Assembly (NCBI RefSeq): GCF_011250565.1
Contig: NZ_JAANMS010000010.1
Span: 31,200-95,199 of the forward strand
DNA from: Nocardioides sp. IC4_145
GTDB lineage: Bacteria > Actinomycetota > Actinomycetes > Propionibacteriales > Nocardioidaceae
DNA: 64,000 bases
Direction of reading: 5' to 3'
The notes beneath the pieces are model-generated. The model was given only the letters and a program-made list of their open reading frames with translations. It made no database searches and had not been told where the DNA came from. A program made the translations under genes and the position numbers. Positions within the stretch are counted from its first letter, which is position 1; each line of letters begins with the position of its first letter. Shown in pieces: positions 1-9,736 of this stretch.

Positions 1-249
1 GTAGAGCGCGCGGGCCTCGTCGAGCCCCTCGTAGCACTGCAGTCGGACCAGCTCGGCGCCGCTCGCGCGGGCGACGGCCTTCGCCAGCTCGGTCTTGCCG
101 ACACCCGCCGGCCCCTCCACGAGGAGCGGCTTCTCCAGGGCGCCGGCGAGGTACGCCGTCGTGGCGGTCGCCGGGTCGGCGAGGTAGCCGGTCGCCGCCA
201 ACCGCCCGGTCGCGTCGTCGGGCGAGGAGAACCAGTCGGCCGTCGTCAT
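1..249 (-). CDS. MoxR-family AAA+ ATPase, N-terminal part (runs off the window)
   Basis: Only the first 83 codons lie in the window. The translation has a Walker A loop GPAGVGKTE at residues 46-54, preceded by PLLVE and followed about 16 residues later by LQCYEGLDE. That combination is typical of MoxR/CoxD-type AAA+ ATPases, which act as chaperones that activate metal-dependent or VWA-domain partner proteins. The partner usually lies next to the ATPase, so it would be beyond base 1. An in-frame ATG nine bases upstream (base 258) is an alternative start. I chose 249 because a GAGG sits about ten bases before it but directly abuts the upstream ATG. Which MoxR subfamily this is cannot be decided from the fragment. 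Confidence 0.8.
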   Translation of the reverse strand, partial: MTTADWFSSPDDATGRLAATGYLADPATATTAYLAGALEKPLLVEGPAGVGKTELAKAVARASGAELVRLQCYEGLDEARALY

Positions 250-390
250 GCCGGCCATCCTCGCCCATCGCCCCCGGCGCGGCCCGGTCCAGAGATCTGT
301 CTCACGTGCGACGGGCGCACGTGACCGCCTCCGGGGCCGGTCGTTGTCCCGGCGTACCTGTCCCATCCCCACCGGCAGCGGGAGTCCGCG

Positions 391-762
391 ATGCGAACCA
401 CCAGCAGGCGAGCCCCGTCGCGGGCACAGGTCTCCTCGGTGCTGCTGGCCGTCAAGGCCGCCGTGCTGGGGGCGGTCCTCGCGCTGACCGTGACCACGGG
501 CGTCACCGCCTCGGGGACCACCGCCGCCCCGGACGCCCGGCCGCCGGTGTTCACCATGGACGCCTCCGCCCAGGTGGTGCAGCAGGTGATGAGCGAGCAC
601 AACTGCTCGAGCACCGGCTTCGCGCCCGGCACCCAGCCCGACTCCGCCCTGGTGCGCACCACGCGCGGCGAGCTGCGCGTCGTCAGCTTCGACCGCGGCT
701 GGGACGTCTTCACCGGCCGCTCGCCGGGCCTCCTCGTCGCGGTCTGCCTCGGCCGCCCCTGA
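391..762 (+). CDS. Small secreted protein of unknown function
   Basis: A 123-residue protein I do not recognise. Residues 1-15 are basic (MRTTSRR...), followed by a hydrophobic stretch around residues 16-45 (VSSVLLAVKAAVLGAVLAL) that looks like a Sec signal peptide or N-terminal anchor. The remaining roughly 80 residues contain two cysteines, in HNCSS and VAVCLG, which could form one disulfide outside the cell. A GGGAG ribosome binding site lies seven bases before the ATG. It stands alone, divergent from the MoxR-type gene and convergent with the carbonic anhydrase gene. Codon use matches the neighbours, so I take it as real, but no function can be assigned. Confidence 0.65.
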   Translation: MRTTSRRAPSRAQVSSVLLAVKAAVLGAVLALTVTTGVTASGTTAAPDARPPVFTMDASAQVVQQVMSEHNCSSTGFAPGTQPDSALVRTTRGELRVVSFDRGWDVFTGRSPGLLVAVCLGRP

Positions 763-781
763 GCCCAGCGCGCGCCGGCGT

Positions 782-1315
782 TCAGGCGGGGCGGGCGGTG
801 GCGGCGTGCCGCGTGGCGAGGTCGGCGTAGTACGGCGCGTTGGTGTCGACCCAGAACTGCGAGGACGTGCCCTCGATCGGCTTGGTCGCCTTGCACGGGA
901 CGCCGGCGGCGACGACGCCCGGCGGGATCTCGGCGCCGGGTGTGACCACGGACCCCGCGGCCACCAGCGTCCCGGCGCCGACCTTCGCGCCGTCGAGCAG
1001 GGTCGAGCCGTTGCCGACCAGAGCACGCTCGCCGACCTCGGTGCAGTGCACGACGCAGCCGTGCCCGACGGTGGCGTCGGGCCCGACGGTCAGCACCTGG
1101 TCCGGGCCGGCGTGCAGGACGCTGTTGTCCTGGACGTTGCTGCCGGCCCGCACCACGATCCGGCACACGTCGCCGCGGAGCACCGCGCCGTACCAGACGC
1201 TCGCGCCGGCCTCGATCGTCACGTCGCCGATGAGGGTCGCGGTGGGCGCGATCCAGGCGTCGGGGTGCACGTCGGGGCGCTTGCCCTCGAACTCGAAGAG
1301 GTTCACGCCGGTCAT
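782..1315 (-). CDS. Gamma-class carbonic anhydrase family protein (left-handed beta-helix)
   Basis: The 177-residue protein is built of hexapeptide repeats (IGDVTI, VGPDAT, VGHGCV, VGERAL, VGAGTL) that form a trimeric left-handed beta-helix. The three zinc-ligand histidines of the gamma-carbonic anhydrase family are present at H68 (VLHAG), H85 and H90 (GHGCVVHC). R47-G-D49 and Q62-D-N64 match conserved active-site positions. The family interconverts CO2 and bicarbonate, although many bacterial members (PaaY, YrdA) have weak activity or act as thioesterases, so the exact reaction is uncertain. The length is normal for the short family members, which lack the acidic loop. It sits 34 bases downstream of the UvrA-like gene on the same strand and is probably cotranscribed. 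Confidence 0.88.
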   Translation of the reverse strand: MTGVNLFEFEGKRPDVHPDAWIAPTATLIGDVTIEAGASVWYGAVLRGDVCRIVVRAGSNVQDNSVLHAGPDQVLTVGPDATVGHGCVVHCTEVGERALVGNGSTLLDGAKVGAGTLVAAGSVVTPGAEIPPGVVAAGVPCKATKPIEGTSSQFWVDTNAPYYADLATRHAATARPA

Positions 1316-1349
1316 CCCACACCACCCTGCTGGGGCGGCGCGAACCGGC

Positions 1350-3713
<2,364 letters not shown>

Positions 3714-3823
3714 CGGTCTCCGTCTCGTCGGGCAGGGCCAGCATGTCGGAGAGCACCGACAGCCGGCCACCGGTCGACGTAGCGACCCGGCAGGCACACC
3801 GGGCTCATCGGTCGAGGACCGGT

Positions 3824-4483
3824 TCAGGAGGCGGCGGCGACCCGCTCGGCGAGCCGGACGGCGGCGGTCAGCACCAGGTCCGCGGTCTCCGGGTCCGTCA
3901 CGGCCCGCTCGGGCACGAGGCCGCCGAGCAGCGCGGCCGGCTGCGTGAGCCACGCCCAGACCCGCCACGGGTCCATCCGTGCGGCGAGGAGCGGCTCGAG
4001 GACCGGGGCGAGGTCAGGGCGCAGCTCGCCCTCGTCGGTGAGCTGGAACGCCGGCACGAGGCTGCGCTCGTCGACGGGCACCACCAGCAGCCGGTGGGTC
4101 GAGGCGGCCTTGTGCACCGCGAACCGGGTCGCGTCGACCGACGTGCCGCGGACCTCGGCCAGGGCCGCGTAGTCGAACGTCGGCGTCGCCAGCAGCTCGA
4201 TCCGCAGCCGCGCGTGCCGGCGCAGCACCACCAGCGCGACGGGCACGGCGTGCTCGGGCTCGGTGCCCTCGTTGCGCAGCAGGCGCTCGACGTCCTGCAG
4301 CTGCGCCAGCGAGAGGTCCTGGCCGGTGCCGGGGTCGATCCAACGGGCGGCGCCGCCGCTCCCGGCACCGCCGTCGCGGCGGAACGTCGGCAGGCCGGCC
4401 TCGGTCAGGTGGCCCTCCAGCCCGAGCCGCTCGATCCAGGTCGCCAGCTCCTCGCCGAGCGTGGCCCGCTGCTCCTCCGTCAC
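3824..4483 (-). CDS. Conserved hypothetical protein with an MbcA/Xre-antitoxin-like C-terminus
   Basis: A 219-residue soluble protein with no signal peptide and a GTG start. The last 50 residues (MDPWRVWAWLTQPAALLGG followed by LVPERAVTDPE) resemble the toxin-binding domain of Xre/MbcA/ParS antitoxins: a tryptophan-rich helix, then LGG-x-P. The central part (residues 60-160) is unfamiliar. RES-type toxins that pair with such antitoxins are normally adjacent, but none is present; the neighbours are the UvrA-like protein and an RTX protein. It may therefore be an orphan member that binds another partner. The family assignment rests on a short motif and is tentative; the reading frame itself is convincing. 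Confidence 0.6.
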   Translation of the reverse strand: MTEEQRATLGEELATWIERLGLEGHLTEAGLPTFRRDGGAGSGGAARWIDPGTGQDLSLAQLQDVERLLRNEGTEPEHAVPVALVVLRRHARLRIELLATPTFDYAALAEVRGTSVDATRFAVHKAASTHRLLVVPVDERSLVPAFQLTDEGELRPDLAPVLEPLLAARMDPWRVWAWLTQPAALLGGLVPERAVTDPETADLVLTAAVRLAERVAAAS

Positions 4484-4511
4484 GGGTCCCAGCCTGCCGC
4501 ATCGGGCCGGG

Positions 4512-5753
4512 TCAGCCGCAGTCGCCGACCTCGAACGAGCGGCACCGGTCGGCCGCCGACCCGTTCAGCACCCGGTCCGTGCCCGACCCGCCACGGAGCA
4601 CGTCGGCCCCCGGACCGGCCGACACGCGGTCCCAGCCGCCCGCGAGCCGGGCGTCCACCGGACCGGTCGCCAGCGACGCGTCGACCACGTCACGCGCCGG
4701 CGAGCCGCGGTAGGTCCACCCGGCGCCGTACCAGAGCTCGAGCACCTCGGCCCCGGTGTACGTCGCCGTGCCGGCCGCCGTGGTGACCGTGCCGCGCCGC
4801 GCGTCCACCGCCACCTGCCGGGCGTGCTCGCCGCGGCCGCCGAACAGCCGCAGGCTGTCGCGGCCGCTGCCGGCGTCGAGGAGCCACCCGCCCGCGTCGG
4901 CGCGGACGTCGGCGAAGTCGTCGCCGCCGCCGAGGTCGACCACGACCGGCTCGGCGCCGAGCGCTCGCACGTAGTCGGTGCCGTCCGTGCCGGTCACCCG
5001 GTCGCGCCCGCCCTGGCTGACCACGGTGTCGTACCCGCCGGCCACCGTCGGGCCGAGGACCACCCGGTCGTCGCCGCCGCGGTCGGGCGCGCCGGCCGGG
5101 TCGGTCCGGACACGGTCGGTGCCCGCGCCGGCCTCGACGGTGTCGGACCCCGCGCCGGCCTCGAGGAGGTCGTCGCCGTCGGTGCCGACCACCGTGTCGT
5201 CGTGCGTGGACCCCTCGAACGTCACCGGCTGGCCGGCCACCACCAGCCGGTCGGTGCCCTCCCCGGTCACGGTCGCCGCCGGCAGGTCGATGCGCACCGG
5301 CGTCGGAGAGCCGGCGTACGTCACCCGGTCGGGGACCGCCGCCCCGTCGCCGTCGAGGTCGGCGCCCGGGTCCAGCAGGTCGTCGCCCGCCCCGCCGGTC
5401 AGGGTGTCGCCGAACGTGTCGACGGTGCGCGTGCGCTCCTCGCGGTCCTGGCCGCCGTGGAGCCGGTCGTCGCCGTTGCCGCCCTCGAGCCGGTCGGCGC
5501 CCTCCCCGCCGCACAGGACGTCGTCCCCACCCCGCCCGAGCAGCACGTCGTCGCCGCCGAGCCCCACGACCACGTCCGGCCCGGGCGTCGCCCGGATCGT
5601 GTCGTCGGTCGGCGTGCCGACGATCGTCGCGGTCAGACCTCGGCAGGTCGGCGGGGGCGCGGCCTGGCCGGGAGCGGCCGGTGCCGGTGACGGTGACGCG
5701 GCGAGGGCAGCCAGGAGGAGCGTGGGCGGGAGGAGGAGACGAACGGTGCGCAT
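4512..5753 (-). CDS. Secreted calcium-binding RTX-repeat protein
   Basis: The 413-residue protein begins with a Sec signal peptide (MRTVRLLLPPTLLLAALAAS, then an Ala/Pro-rich cleavage region at residues 20-35). The body is RTX repeats of the GGxGxDxx type, clearest at residues 62-105 (VGLGGDDVLLGRGGDDVL, GGEGADRLEGGNGDDRL) and again near residues 145, 210 and 380-400. Such repeats form a calcium-loaded parallel beta-roll outside the cell. No enzymatic domain is visible. The reading frame remains open upstream to 5906, but the signal peptide fixes the ATG at 5753. In Gram-negatives RTX proteins leave through type I secretion; here an ordinary Sec signal replaces that. Role unknown, perhaps surface or matrix. 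Confidence 0.85.
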   Translation of the reverse strand: MRTVRLLLPPTLLLAALAASPSPAPAAPGQAAPPPTCRGLTATIVGTPTDDTIRATPGPDVVVGLGGDDVLLGRGGDDVLCGGEGADRLEGGNGDDRLHGGQDREERTRTVDTFGDTLTGGAGDDLLDPGADLDGDGAAVPDRVTYAGSPTPVRIDLPAATVTGEGTDRLVVAGQPVTFEGSTHDDTVVGTDGDDLLEAGAGSDTVEAGAGTDRVRTDPAGAPDRGGDDRVVLGPTVAGGYDTVVSQGGRDRVTGTDGTDYVRALGAEPVVVDLGGGDDFADVRADAGGWLLDAGSGRDSLRLFGGRGEHARQVAVDARRGTVTTAAGTATYTGAEVLELWYGAGWTYRGSPARDVVDASLATGPVDARLAGGWDRVSAGPGADVLRGGSGTDRVLNGSAADRCRSFEVGDCG

Positions 5754-5796
5754 GTCTCGTACGACGCCGGGACGGCCGGCCTGGTTCGCGGAGGGC

Positions 5797-6060
5797 TCAG
5801 GCGTAGCGGTGGTTCTTCTCCGCGTGACCCGCGGGCCGGGTGCAGGTCCGCCCGCTGATCGCGCGGTGCCCGCAGGCCGCCTCCGCCGCCGGCGTGCTCC
5901 TGGCACCAGGGGCCGGCGCCACGGCGGCGTCCTTCGCCGGTCGGCGCGGAGCGGCGCGCCGGGCGGCCGGGGCGGTGCCGCCGCTCGTGGCGGTCCGGGC
6001 CGCCTTGTCCTGCTCGTAGCGGGCCTCGCGCAGCGCGCGCAGGTTGTCCATCTTGCTCAT
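5797..6060 (-). CDS. Small conserved protein with a Cys/His-rich C-terminal motif
   Basis: An 87-residue protein. The N-terminus is a short charged helix (MSKMDNLRALREARYEQDKA), the middle is Ala/Arg/Pro-rich and probably disordered, and the C-terminus is compact (CGHRAISGRTC followed by TRPAGHAEKNHRYA). That tail carries two cysteines and three histidines and could hold a zinc ion. The contrast between a low-complexity middle and a sharply patterned tail argues for a real gene rather than a shadow frame. It has no obvious ribosome binding site; a TAGGGT hexamer lies about 20 bases upstream of the ATG, so the leader is short. Function unknown. Confidence 0.6.
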   Translation of the reverse strand: MSKMDNLRALREARYEQDKAARTATSGGTAPAARRAAPRRPAKDAAVAPAPGARSTPAAEAACGHRAISGRTCTRPAGHAEKNHRYA

Positions 6061-6136
6061 CGGCGGTCCACGGGACGGACCCTACCCCGCCCCGGCCGGC
6101 CCGCTCCCCGCCGAACTGGCCCGGGTCGCGACCGCG

Positions 6137-6210
6137 CATGTAACGCGCCGTCCGCTGCTCTGTCTGCACGCTGCAACGTGCAGACAGAGTGGCGAACTGT
6201 CCGCTACATG
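6137..6210. repeat. Long imperfect inverted repeat (34-base arms, 6-base loop)
   Basis: The arms 6137-6170 and 6177-6210 mirror each other. The outer ends are CATGTA / TACATG, and the inner 13 bases CTCTGTCTGCACG / CGTGCAGACAGAG pair perfectly around the loop CTGCAA, with scattered mismatches between. It lies in the intergenic space between the small Cys/His protein and tRNA-Ser. The composition is less GC-rich than the surroundings. It looks like a dispersed palindromic or MITE-like repeat rather than a terminator, because it lies beyond the tRNA terminator and upstream of the next gene. Confidence 0.6.
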
Positions 6211-6266
6211 AACGGGTGGGGCTGGTGGGACGACGGCCCGACCCCGCCCGGAGGGCCCGGAGACAG

Positions 6267-6304
6267 CGACGAGCCCCGACCGGCATGCCGGTCGGGGCTC
6301 GTCG
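6267..6304 (-). terminator. Perfect palindrome downstream of tRNA-Ser, probable terminator
   Basis: A 38-base perfect palindrome (CGACGAGCCCCGACCGGCA and its complement) begins seven bases beyond the 3' end of the tRNA-Ser gene in its direction of transcription. No T-run follows, which is usual for hairpin terminators in very GC-rich actinobacteria. Confidence 0.7.
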
Positions 6305-6310
6305 TGAGGC

Positions 6311-6400
6311 TGGCGGTGGCGGTGGGATTTGAACCCACGGTGGGTTTGACCCCACACATCATTTCGAGTGATGCACCTTCGGCCGCTCGGACACGCCACC
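6311..6400 (-). tRNA. tRNA-Ser (anticodon CGA)
   Basis: Read on the minus strand, the gene has acceptor stem GGTGGCG/CGCCACC, a D-arm, an anticodon loop CTCGAAA with anticodon CGA, a long class II variable arm (TGTGTGGGGTCAAACCCACC), T-arm GTGGGTTCAAATCCCAC, discriminator G and a genomically encoded CCA at 6311-6313. It reads UCG serine codons. The palindrome immediately downstream is its likely terminator. Confidence 0.97.
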
Positions 6401-6449
6401 GCGGAGGAATGTACCGGAGCGCCGACGGGGCGGCGAAATCAGGCGCGGG

Positions 6450-6926
6450 TCAGGCGGGGCCGGGGTCGCGGTGCACGCGGAAGAAGTCCTCGAGGAGGGC
6501 GGCCGACTCCTCGGCGAGGACGCCGCCGACGACCTCGGGGCGGTGGTTGAGCCGGCGGTCGCGGACGACGTCCCACAGGCTGCCGACGGCCCCGGCCTTG
6601 GGGTCCCAGGCGCCGAGGACGACCCGCTCGACGCGGGCGAGGACGGCCGCGCCGGCGCACATCGTGCACGGCTCGAGAGTCACGACGAGGGTGCAGCCGT
6701 CGAGCCGCCACTCCCCGCGCGCCAGCGCGGCGGCCCGCAGGGCCACCACCTCGGCGTGACCCGTGGGGTCCGCCTGCGCCTCGCGGACGTTGCGGCCGGT
6801 GCCGATCACGGCGCCGGAGGGGTCGAGGACGACCGCACCGATGGGTACGTCGCCGGTCGCCAGCGCGGCGCGCGCCTCGGCCAGGGCGGTGAGCATCGGC
6901 TCCCGCCAGTCGGAGGGTCCGGTCAC
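6450..6926 (-). CDS. tadA: tRNA adenosine(34) deaminase TadA
   Basis: The 158-residue enzyme converts A34 to inosine in the anticodon of tRNA-Arg(ACG), which lets one tRNA read CGU, CGC and CGA. The catalytic zinc site is intact: H57-A-E59, with E59 as the proton shuttle, and PCTMC with C87 and C90. The N-terminal helix and the LARVERVVLGA segment fit the family and its usual length. It starts with GTG and overlaps the stop codon of the upstream gene (GTGA), so the two are translationally coupled. The upstream gene is the actinobacterial TadA-associated protein, which supports TadA over a generic cytidine deaminase. The tRNA-Arg(ACG) gene is also in this window, at 60611-60683. Confidence 0.96.
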   Translation of the reverse strand: MTGPSDWREPMLTALAEARAALATGDVPIGAVVLDPSGAVIGTGRNVREAQADPTGHAEVVALRAAALARGEWRLDGCTLVVTLEPCTMCAGAAVLARVERVVLGAWDPKAGAVGSLWDVVRDRRLNHRPEVVGGVLAEESAALLEDFFRVHRDPGPA

Positions 6927-7408
6927 GCCGAGGTGAGCCCCACCGCGTCGTCGAACAGCTCGCCGAACCCGAGCCGCCGCGCGACGTCGGACAGCACCTC
7001 GTCGGGGTAGGAGTCCGGGTCGTCGAGCAGCGCCGCGAGGTCGATCGCCGGCACGCCGAGGTCGGCGAGCAGGTCCAGGTCACCGGCCGGCACCTGGTCG
7101 TCGTCGTCCTCGGGCATCGGCAGGTGGAGGAACTCCACCGCGGAGGCGGCCAGCTCCCACTCGTCGGCGGCGGTGATGTCGGAGAGCAGGACCCGGGTGG
7201 TGGGCCCGGCGACGCGGACGAGCAGGAAGAAGTCCTCGTCCATCGCCACCAGCCCGACGGCACCGGCGTCGCCGGGGAGCCGCCGCAGGCCGCTGGCGAG
7301 GGCGGTCACGTCGTCGAGGTGGTCGTGGACGAGCTCCGCGACCGTCCAGGCGCCGTCCTCGCGGTACGCCGCCAGGGCGAAGTCGACGGCGTCGAGCTGG
7401 TCGGGCAT
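6923..7408 (-). CDS. Putative tRNA adenosine deaminase-associated protein
   Basis: A 161-residue acidic soluble protein of a family found in actinobacteria next to tadA. It has an N-terminal [12 protein letters not shown] start, a central beta-rich segment ([20 protein letters not shown]) and an acidic linker EDDDDQ near residue 110. No catalytic motif is visible. The four-base GTGA overlap with tadA suggests coupled production and a physical or regulatory partnership; its biochemical role is not established. A GAGGAG ribosome binding site precedes the ATG. Confidence 0.85.
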   Translation of the reverse strand: MPDQLDAVDFALAAYREDGAWTVAELVHDHLDDVTALASGLRRLPGDAGAVGLVAMDEDFFLLVRVAGPTTRVLLSDITAADEWELAASAVEFLHLPMPEDDDDQVPAGDLDLLADLGVPAIDLAALLDDPDSYPDEVLSDVARRLGFGELFDDAVGLTSA

Positions 7409-7531
7409 CTCGTCTCCTCAGGCGGCGGGCACTGCGGGCGGGACTGCTGGCTGGACTGCTGGCGGTACGGCGAGTCATCCAGCGTGGCAGACCGCCGCCG
7501 TCCGGCCAACCCCCTTTCCCGCGGCGACCTC

Positions 7532-7537
7532 TAGAGT
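7532..7537 (+). promoter_or_regulatory. -10 hexamer TAGAGT placing the upp transcript start at or next to its ATG
   Basis: TAGAGT ends seven bases before the upp ATG and there is no Shine-Dalgarno sequence between them. This spacing predicts transcription starting at the start codon itself, a leaderless mRNA. No clear -35 hexamer is seen. Confidence 0.55.
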
Positions 7538-7544
7538 TCGACCC

Positions 7545-8186
7545 ATGCGCACCCACGTCGTGGACCACCCGCTCGTCGCCCACAAGCTGACCGTCCTCCG
7601 CGACAAGAGCACCGACTCGCCGACGTTCCGGCACCTCGCCGACGAGCTGGTGACCCTGCTCGCCTACGAGGCGACGCGGGACGTCCGCGTGACCGACTAC
7701 GACATCGAGACCCCGGTCTCCCCCACCACCGGCGTCGCGCTGGCCTCGCCGAAGCCGCTGGTGGTGCCGATCCTCCGCGCCGGCCTCGGCATGCTCGACG
7801 GGATGATGCGGCTGCTCCCGACGGCCGAGGTCGGTTTCGTCGGCATGGTCCGCGACGAGGACACGCTGAAGGCGTCGACGTACGCCGAGCGGCTCCCCGC
7901 GGACCTGTCGGGACGCCAGTGCTACGTGCTCGACCCGATGCTGGCCACCGGCGGCACGCTGGCGGCGGCGATCACCTTCCTCACCGACCGCGGCGCCGAC
8001 CACATCACCGCGATCTGCCTGCTCGCCGCGCCGGAGGGCTGCGAGCGGCTCGAGCGCGAGCTCGAGGGCCTCGACGTGCCGGTGACGATCGTGACCGCGG
8101 CGCTGGACGAGCGGCTCAACGAGAAGGGCTACATCGTGCCGGGCCTCGGCGACGCTGGCGACCGGCTCTACGGCGTCGCGGGCTGA
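7545..8186 (+). CDS. upp: Uracil phosphoribosyltransferase
   Basis: The 213-residue enzyme salvages uracil by joining it to PRPP to give UMP. The PRPP loop is [12 protein letters not shown], near residues 126-137, and the C-terminal uracil-contacting segment [16 protein letters not shown] is present. [10 protein letters not shown] marks the conserved dimer and flap region. Length is normal. I chose the ATG at 7545 because family similarity starts with [12 protein letters not shown] right after it, although the frame is open much further upstream. A TAGAGT hexamer seven bases upstream points to leaderless translation. It is monocistronic, with palindromic repeats after its end. Confidence 0.97.
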   Translation: MRTHVVDHPLVAHKLTVLRDKSTDSPTFRHLADELVTLLAYEATRDVRVTDYDIETPVSPTTGVALASPKPLVVPILRAGLGMLDGMMRLLPTAEVGFVGMVRDEDTLKASTYAERLPADLSGRQCYVLDPMLATGGTLAAAITFLTDRGADHITAICLLAAPEGCERLERELEGLDVPVTIVTAALDERLNEKGYIVPGLGDAGDRLYGVAG

Positions 8187-8231
8187 CCTCCCGACGCGAC
8201 GACGCCTGGGGCGGCTCGGACAGGGTCACTC

Positions 8232-8273
8232 CGCGGCCATCGTGCGCACTTCGCGGGCATTGCGATGGCCGCG
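8232..8273. repeat. Inverted repeat between convergent upp and pntB
   Basis: Eleven-base arms CGCGGCCATCG-type (8232-8242) and their complement (8263-8273) enclose a 20-base centre. A second pairing, CTTCGCGG (8249-8256) with CCGCGAAG (8269-8276), competes with it. It lies directly before a second palindrome at 8275, in the junction of two convergent genes, so bidirectional termination is likely. Confidence 0.55.
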
Positions 8274-8274
8274 A

Positions 8275-8312
8275 AGCGTCAGCATCCCACGTTCACCTGG
8301 GATGCTGACGCT
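8275..8312. repeat. Palindromic repeat of the CAGCATCCCA family, copy 1
   Basis: Perfect 15-base arms AGCGTCAGCATCCCA (8275-8289) and TGGGATGCTGACGCT (8298-8312) flank an 8-base centre. The core CAGCATCCCA...TGGGATGCTG recurs at 20635 and, in part, at 20700. All copies sit between convergent genes, so they probably act as two-way terminators or are REP-like dispersed elements. Confidence 0.75.
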
Positions 8313-8338
8313 CGTCCCGACCCGTTGTCCACAGCCCG

Positions 8339-9736
8339 CTACAGCGCCTTGACCGCCGCCAGCAGCTTGGCGAGCGACTCCTTGGCGTCGCCGAAGAGCA
8401 GCGTGGTGCGGGGGTCGAAGAGCAGCTCGTTCTCGATGCCGGCGAAGCCGGGGCGCATCGACCGCTTGAGGAAGACCACCTGCCGCGCCTGGTCCACGTC
8501 GAGGATCGGCATCCCGTAGATCGGCGCCGACGGCGTCGTGCGTGCGGCCGGGTTCACCACGTCGTTCGCGCCGACGACCAGCACGACGTCGGTGTGCGGG
8601 AGCTCGGGGTTGATGTCGTCCATCTCGACCAGCTGCTCGTAGGGCACCTGCGCCTCGGCGAGCAGCACGTTCATGTGGCCGGGCATCCGGCCGGCCACCG
8701 GGTGGATCGCGTAGTCCACCCGCGCCCCGCGAGCGGCCAGGACCTCGACCAGCTCGCGGAGCGTGTGCTGGGCCTGGGCCACCGCGAGCCCGTAGCCGGG
8801 CACCACGACGACCCGCTCGGCGTACCCCAGCAGGATCGCGACGTCCTCCGGCCCCGCACTGCGCACCGGCCGGTCGGAGGCCTCGCCGGCACCGAGGGTC
8901 GACCCGCCGCGCAGCGCGCCGAAGAGGATGTTGGCGACCGAGCGGCCCATCGCCCGCGCCATGAGCAGGGTCAGGAACGTGCCGGAGGCACCGACCAGCG
9001 TGCCGGCGACGAGCAGCACGACGTTCCCGAGCACGTAGCCGCCGGCGGCGACCGTGAGGCCGGTGAGCGCGTTGAGCAGCGAGATGACGATGGGTACGTC
9101 GGCGCCGCCCACCGGCAGCACGAGCAGGACACCCACCGCCAGCCCGACGAGGGCCAGCGCGACCGCCCAGCCGACCGCGACCTCGGCGACGACCAGCCCG
9201 GCCAGCACCAGGGCTCCCACCAGGGCCGCACCGGCGGCGAGCGGCAGGCCGGGGAACACCACCGGCCGCGAGGTCATCAGCTCCTGGAGCTTGGCGAAGG
9301 TGACGACCGACCCGGCGAACGACACCGCGCCGACGGCCACCGTGAACGCCGTGGCGCCGACGTCGAAGGCCGGTGTCGCCGGGCCGAGGTGGTCGAGCTC
9401 GAGCAGCGCGACCAGCGCGGCGGCACCGCCGCCCACGCCGTTGAAGAGCGCCACCAGCTGCGGCATCTGGGTCATCTGCACGCGCTGCGCGCCGAGCGCA
9501 CCCACCACGCTGCCGACCACGATCGCGGCGAGGATCAGCGCGACGTGGTCGAGGTCGAGGTGGGCGAACGGCACGGCCACCGCGACCACCGCGGCCGTGG
9601 CGCCGACGAGGTTGCCCAGCCGCGCGGTGCGCGGGCCGGCCAGGCCCTTGAGCGCGAGGATGAAGCAGACCGCGCAGGCGAGGTAGACCAGCTGGACCCA
9701 CGTGGGGGTCATGGTGGAAGTCAGGGCGGGGGTCAC
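8339..9736 (-). CDS. pntB: NAD(P) transhydrogenase beta subunit
   Basis: A 465-residue membrane protein, the NADP(H)-binding subunit of the proton-translocating transhydrogenase that drives NADPH formation from NADH with the proton gradient. The N-terminal 280 residues contain about eight to nine hydrophobic helices. The C-terminal dIII domain has the NADP-binding VVVPGYGLAVAQAQH and ends with AKLLAAVKAL. Motifs HPVAGRMPGHMNVLLAEA and DDINPEL are typical of PntB. Start overlaps the end of the upstream subunit (four bases), so the three genes pntAA-pntAB-pntB form a coupled operon. The stop is 26 bases past the last palindromic repeat. Confidence 0.96.
   Translation of the reverse strand: MTPALTSTMTPTWVQLVYLACAVCFILALKGLAGPRTARLGNLVGATAAVVAVAVPFAHLDLDHVALILAAIVVGSVVGALGAQRVQMTQMPQLVALFNGVGGGAAALVALLELDHLGPATPAFDVGATAFTVAVGAVSFAGSVVTFAKLQELMTSRPVVFPGLPLAAGAALVGALVLAGLVVAEVAVGWAVALALVGLAVGVLLVLPVGGADVPIVISLLNALTGLTVAAGGYVLGNVVLLVAGTLVGASGTFLTLLMARAMGRSVANILFGALRGGSTLGAGEASDRPVRSAGPEDVAILLGYAERVVVVPGYGLAVAQAQHTLRELVEVLAARGARVDYAIHPVAGRMPGHMNVLLAEAQVPYEQLVEMDDINPELPHTDVVLVVGANDVVNPAARTTPSAPIYGMPILDVDQARQVVFLKRSMRPGFAGIENELLFDPRTTLLFGDAKESLAKLLAAVKAL

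Noticed and set aside
6311..6400. tRNA-Ser as an integration site for a genomic island
   Set aside because: No integrase, no repeated tRNA 3' end and no composition change were found on either side.
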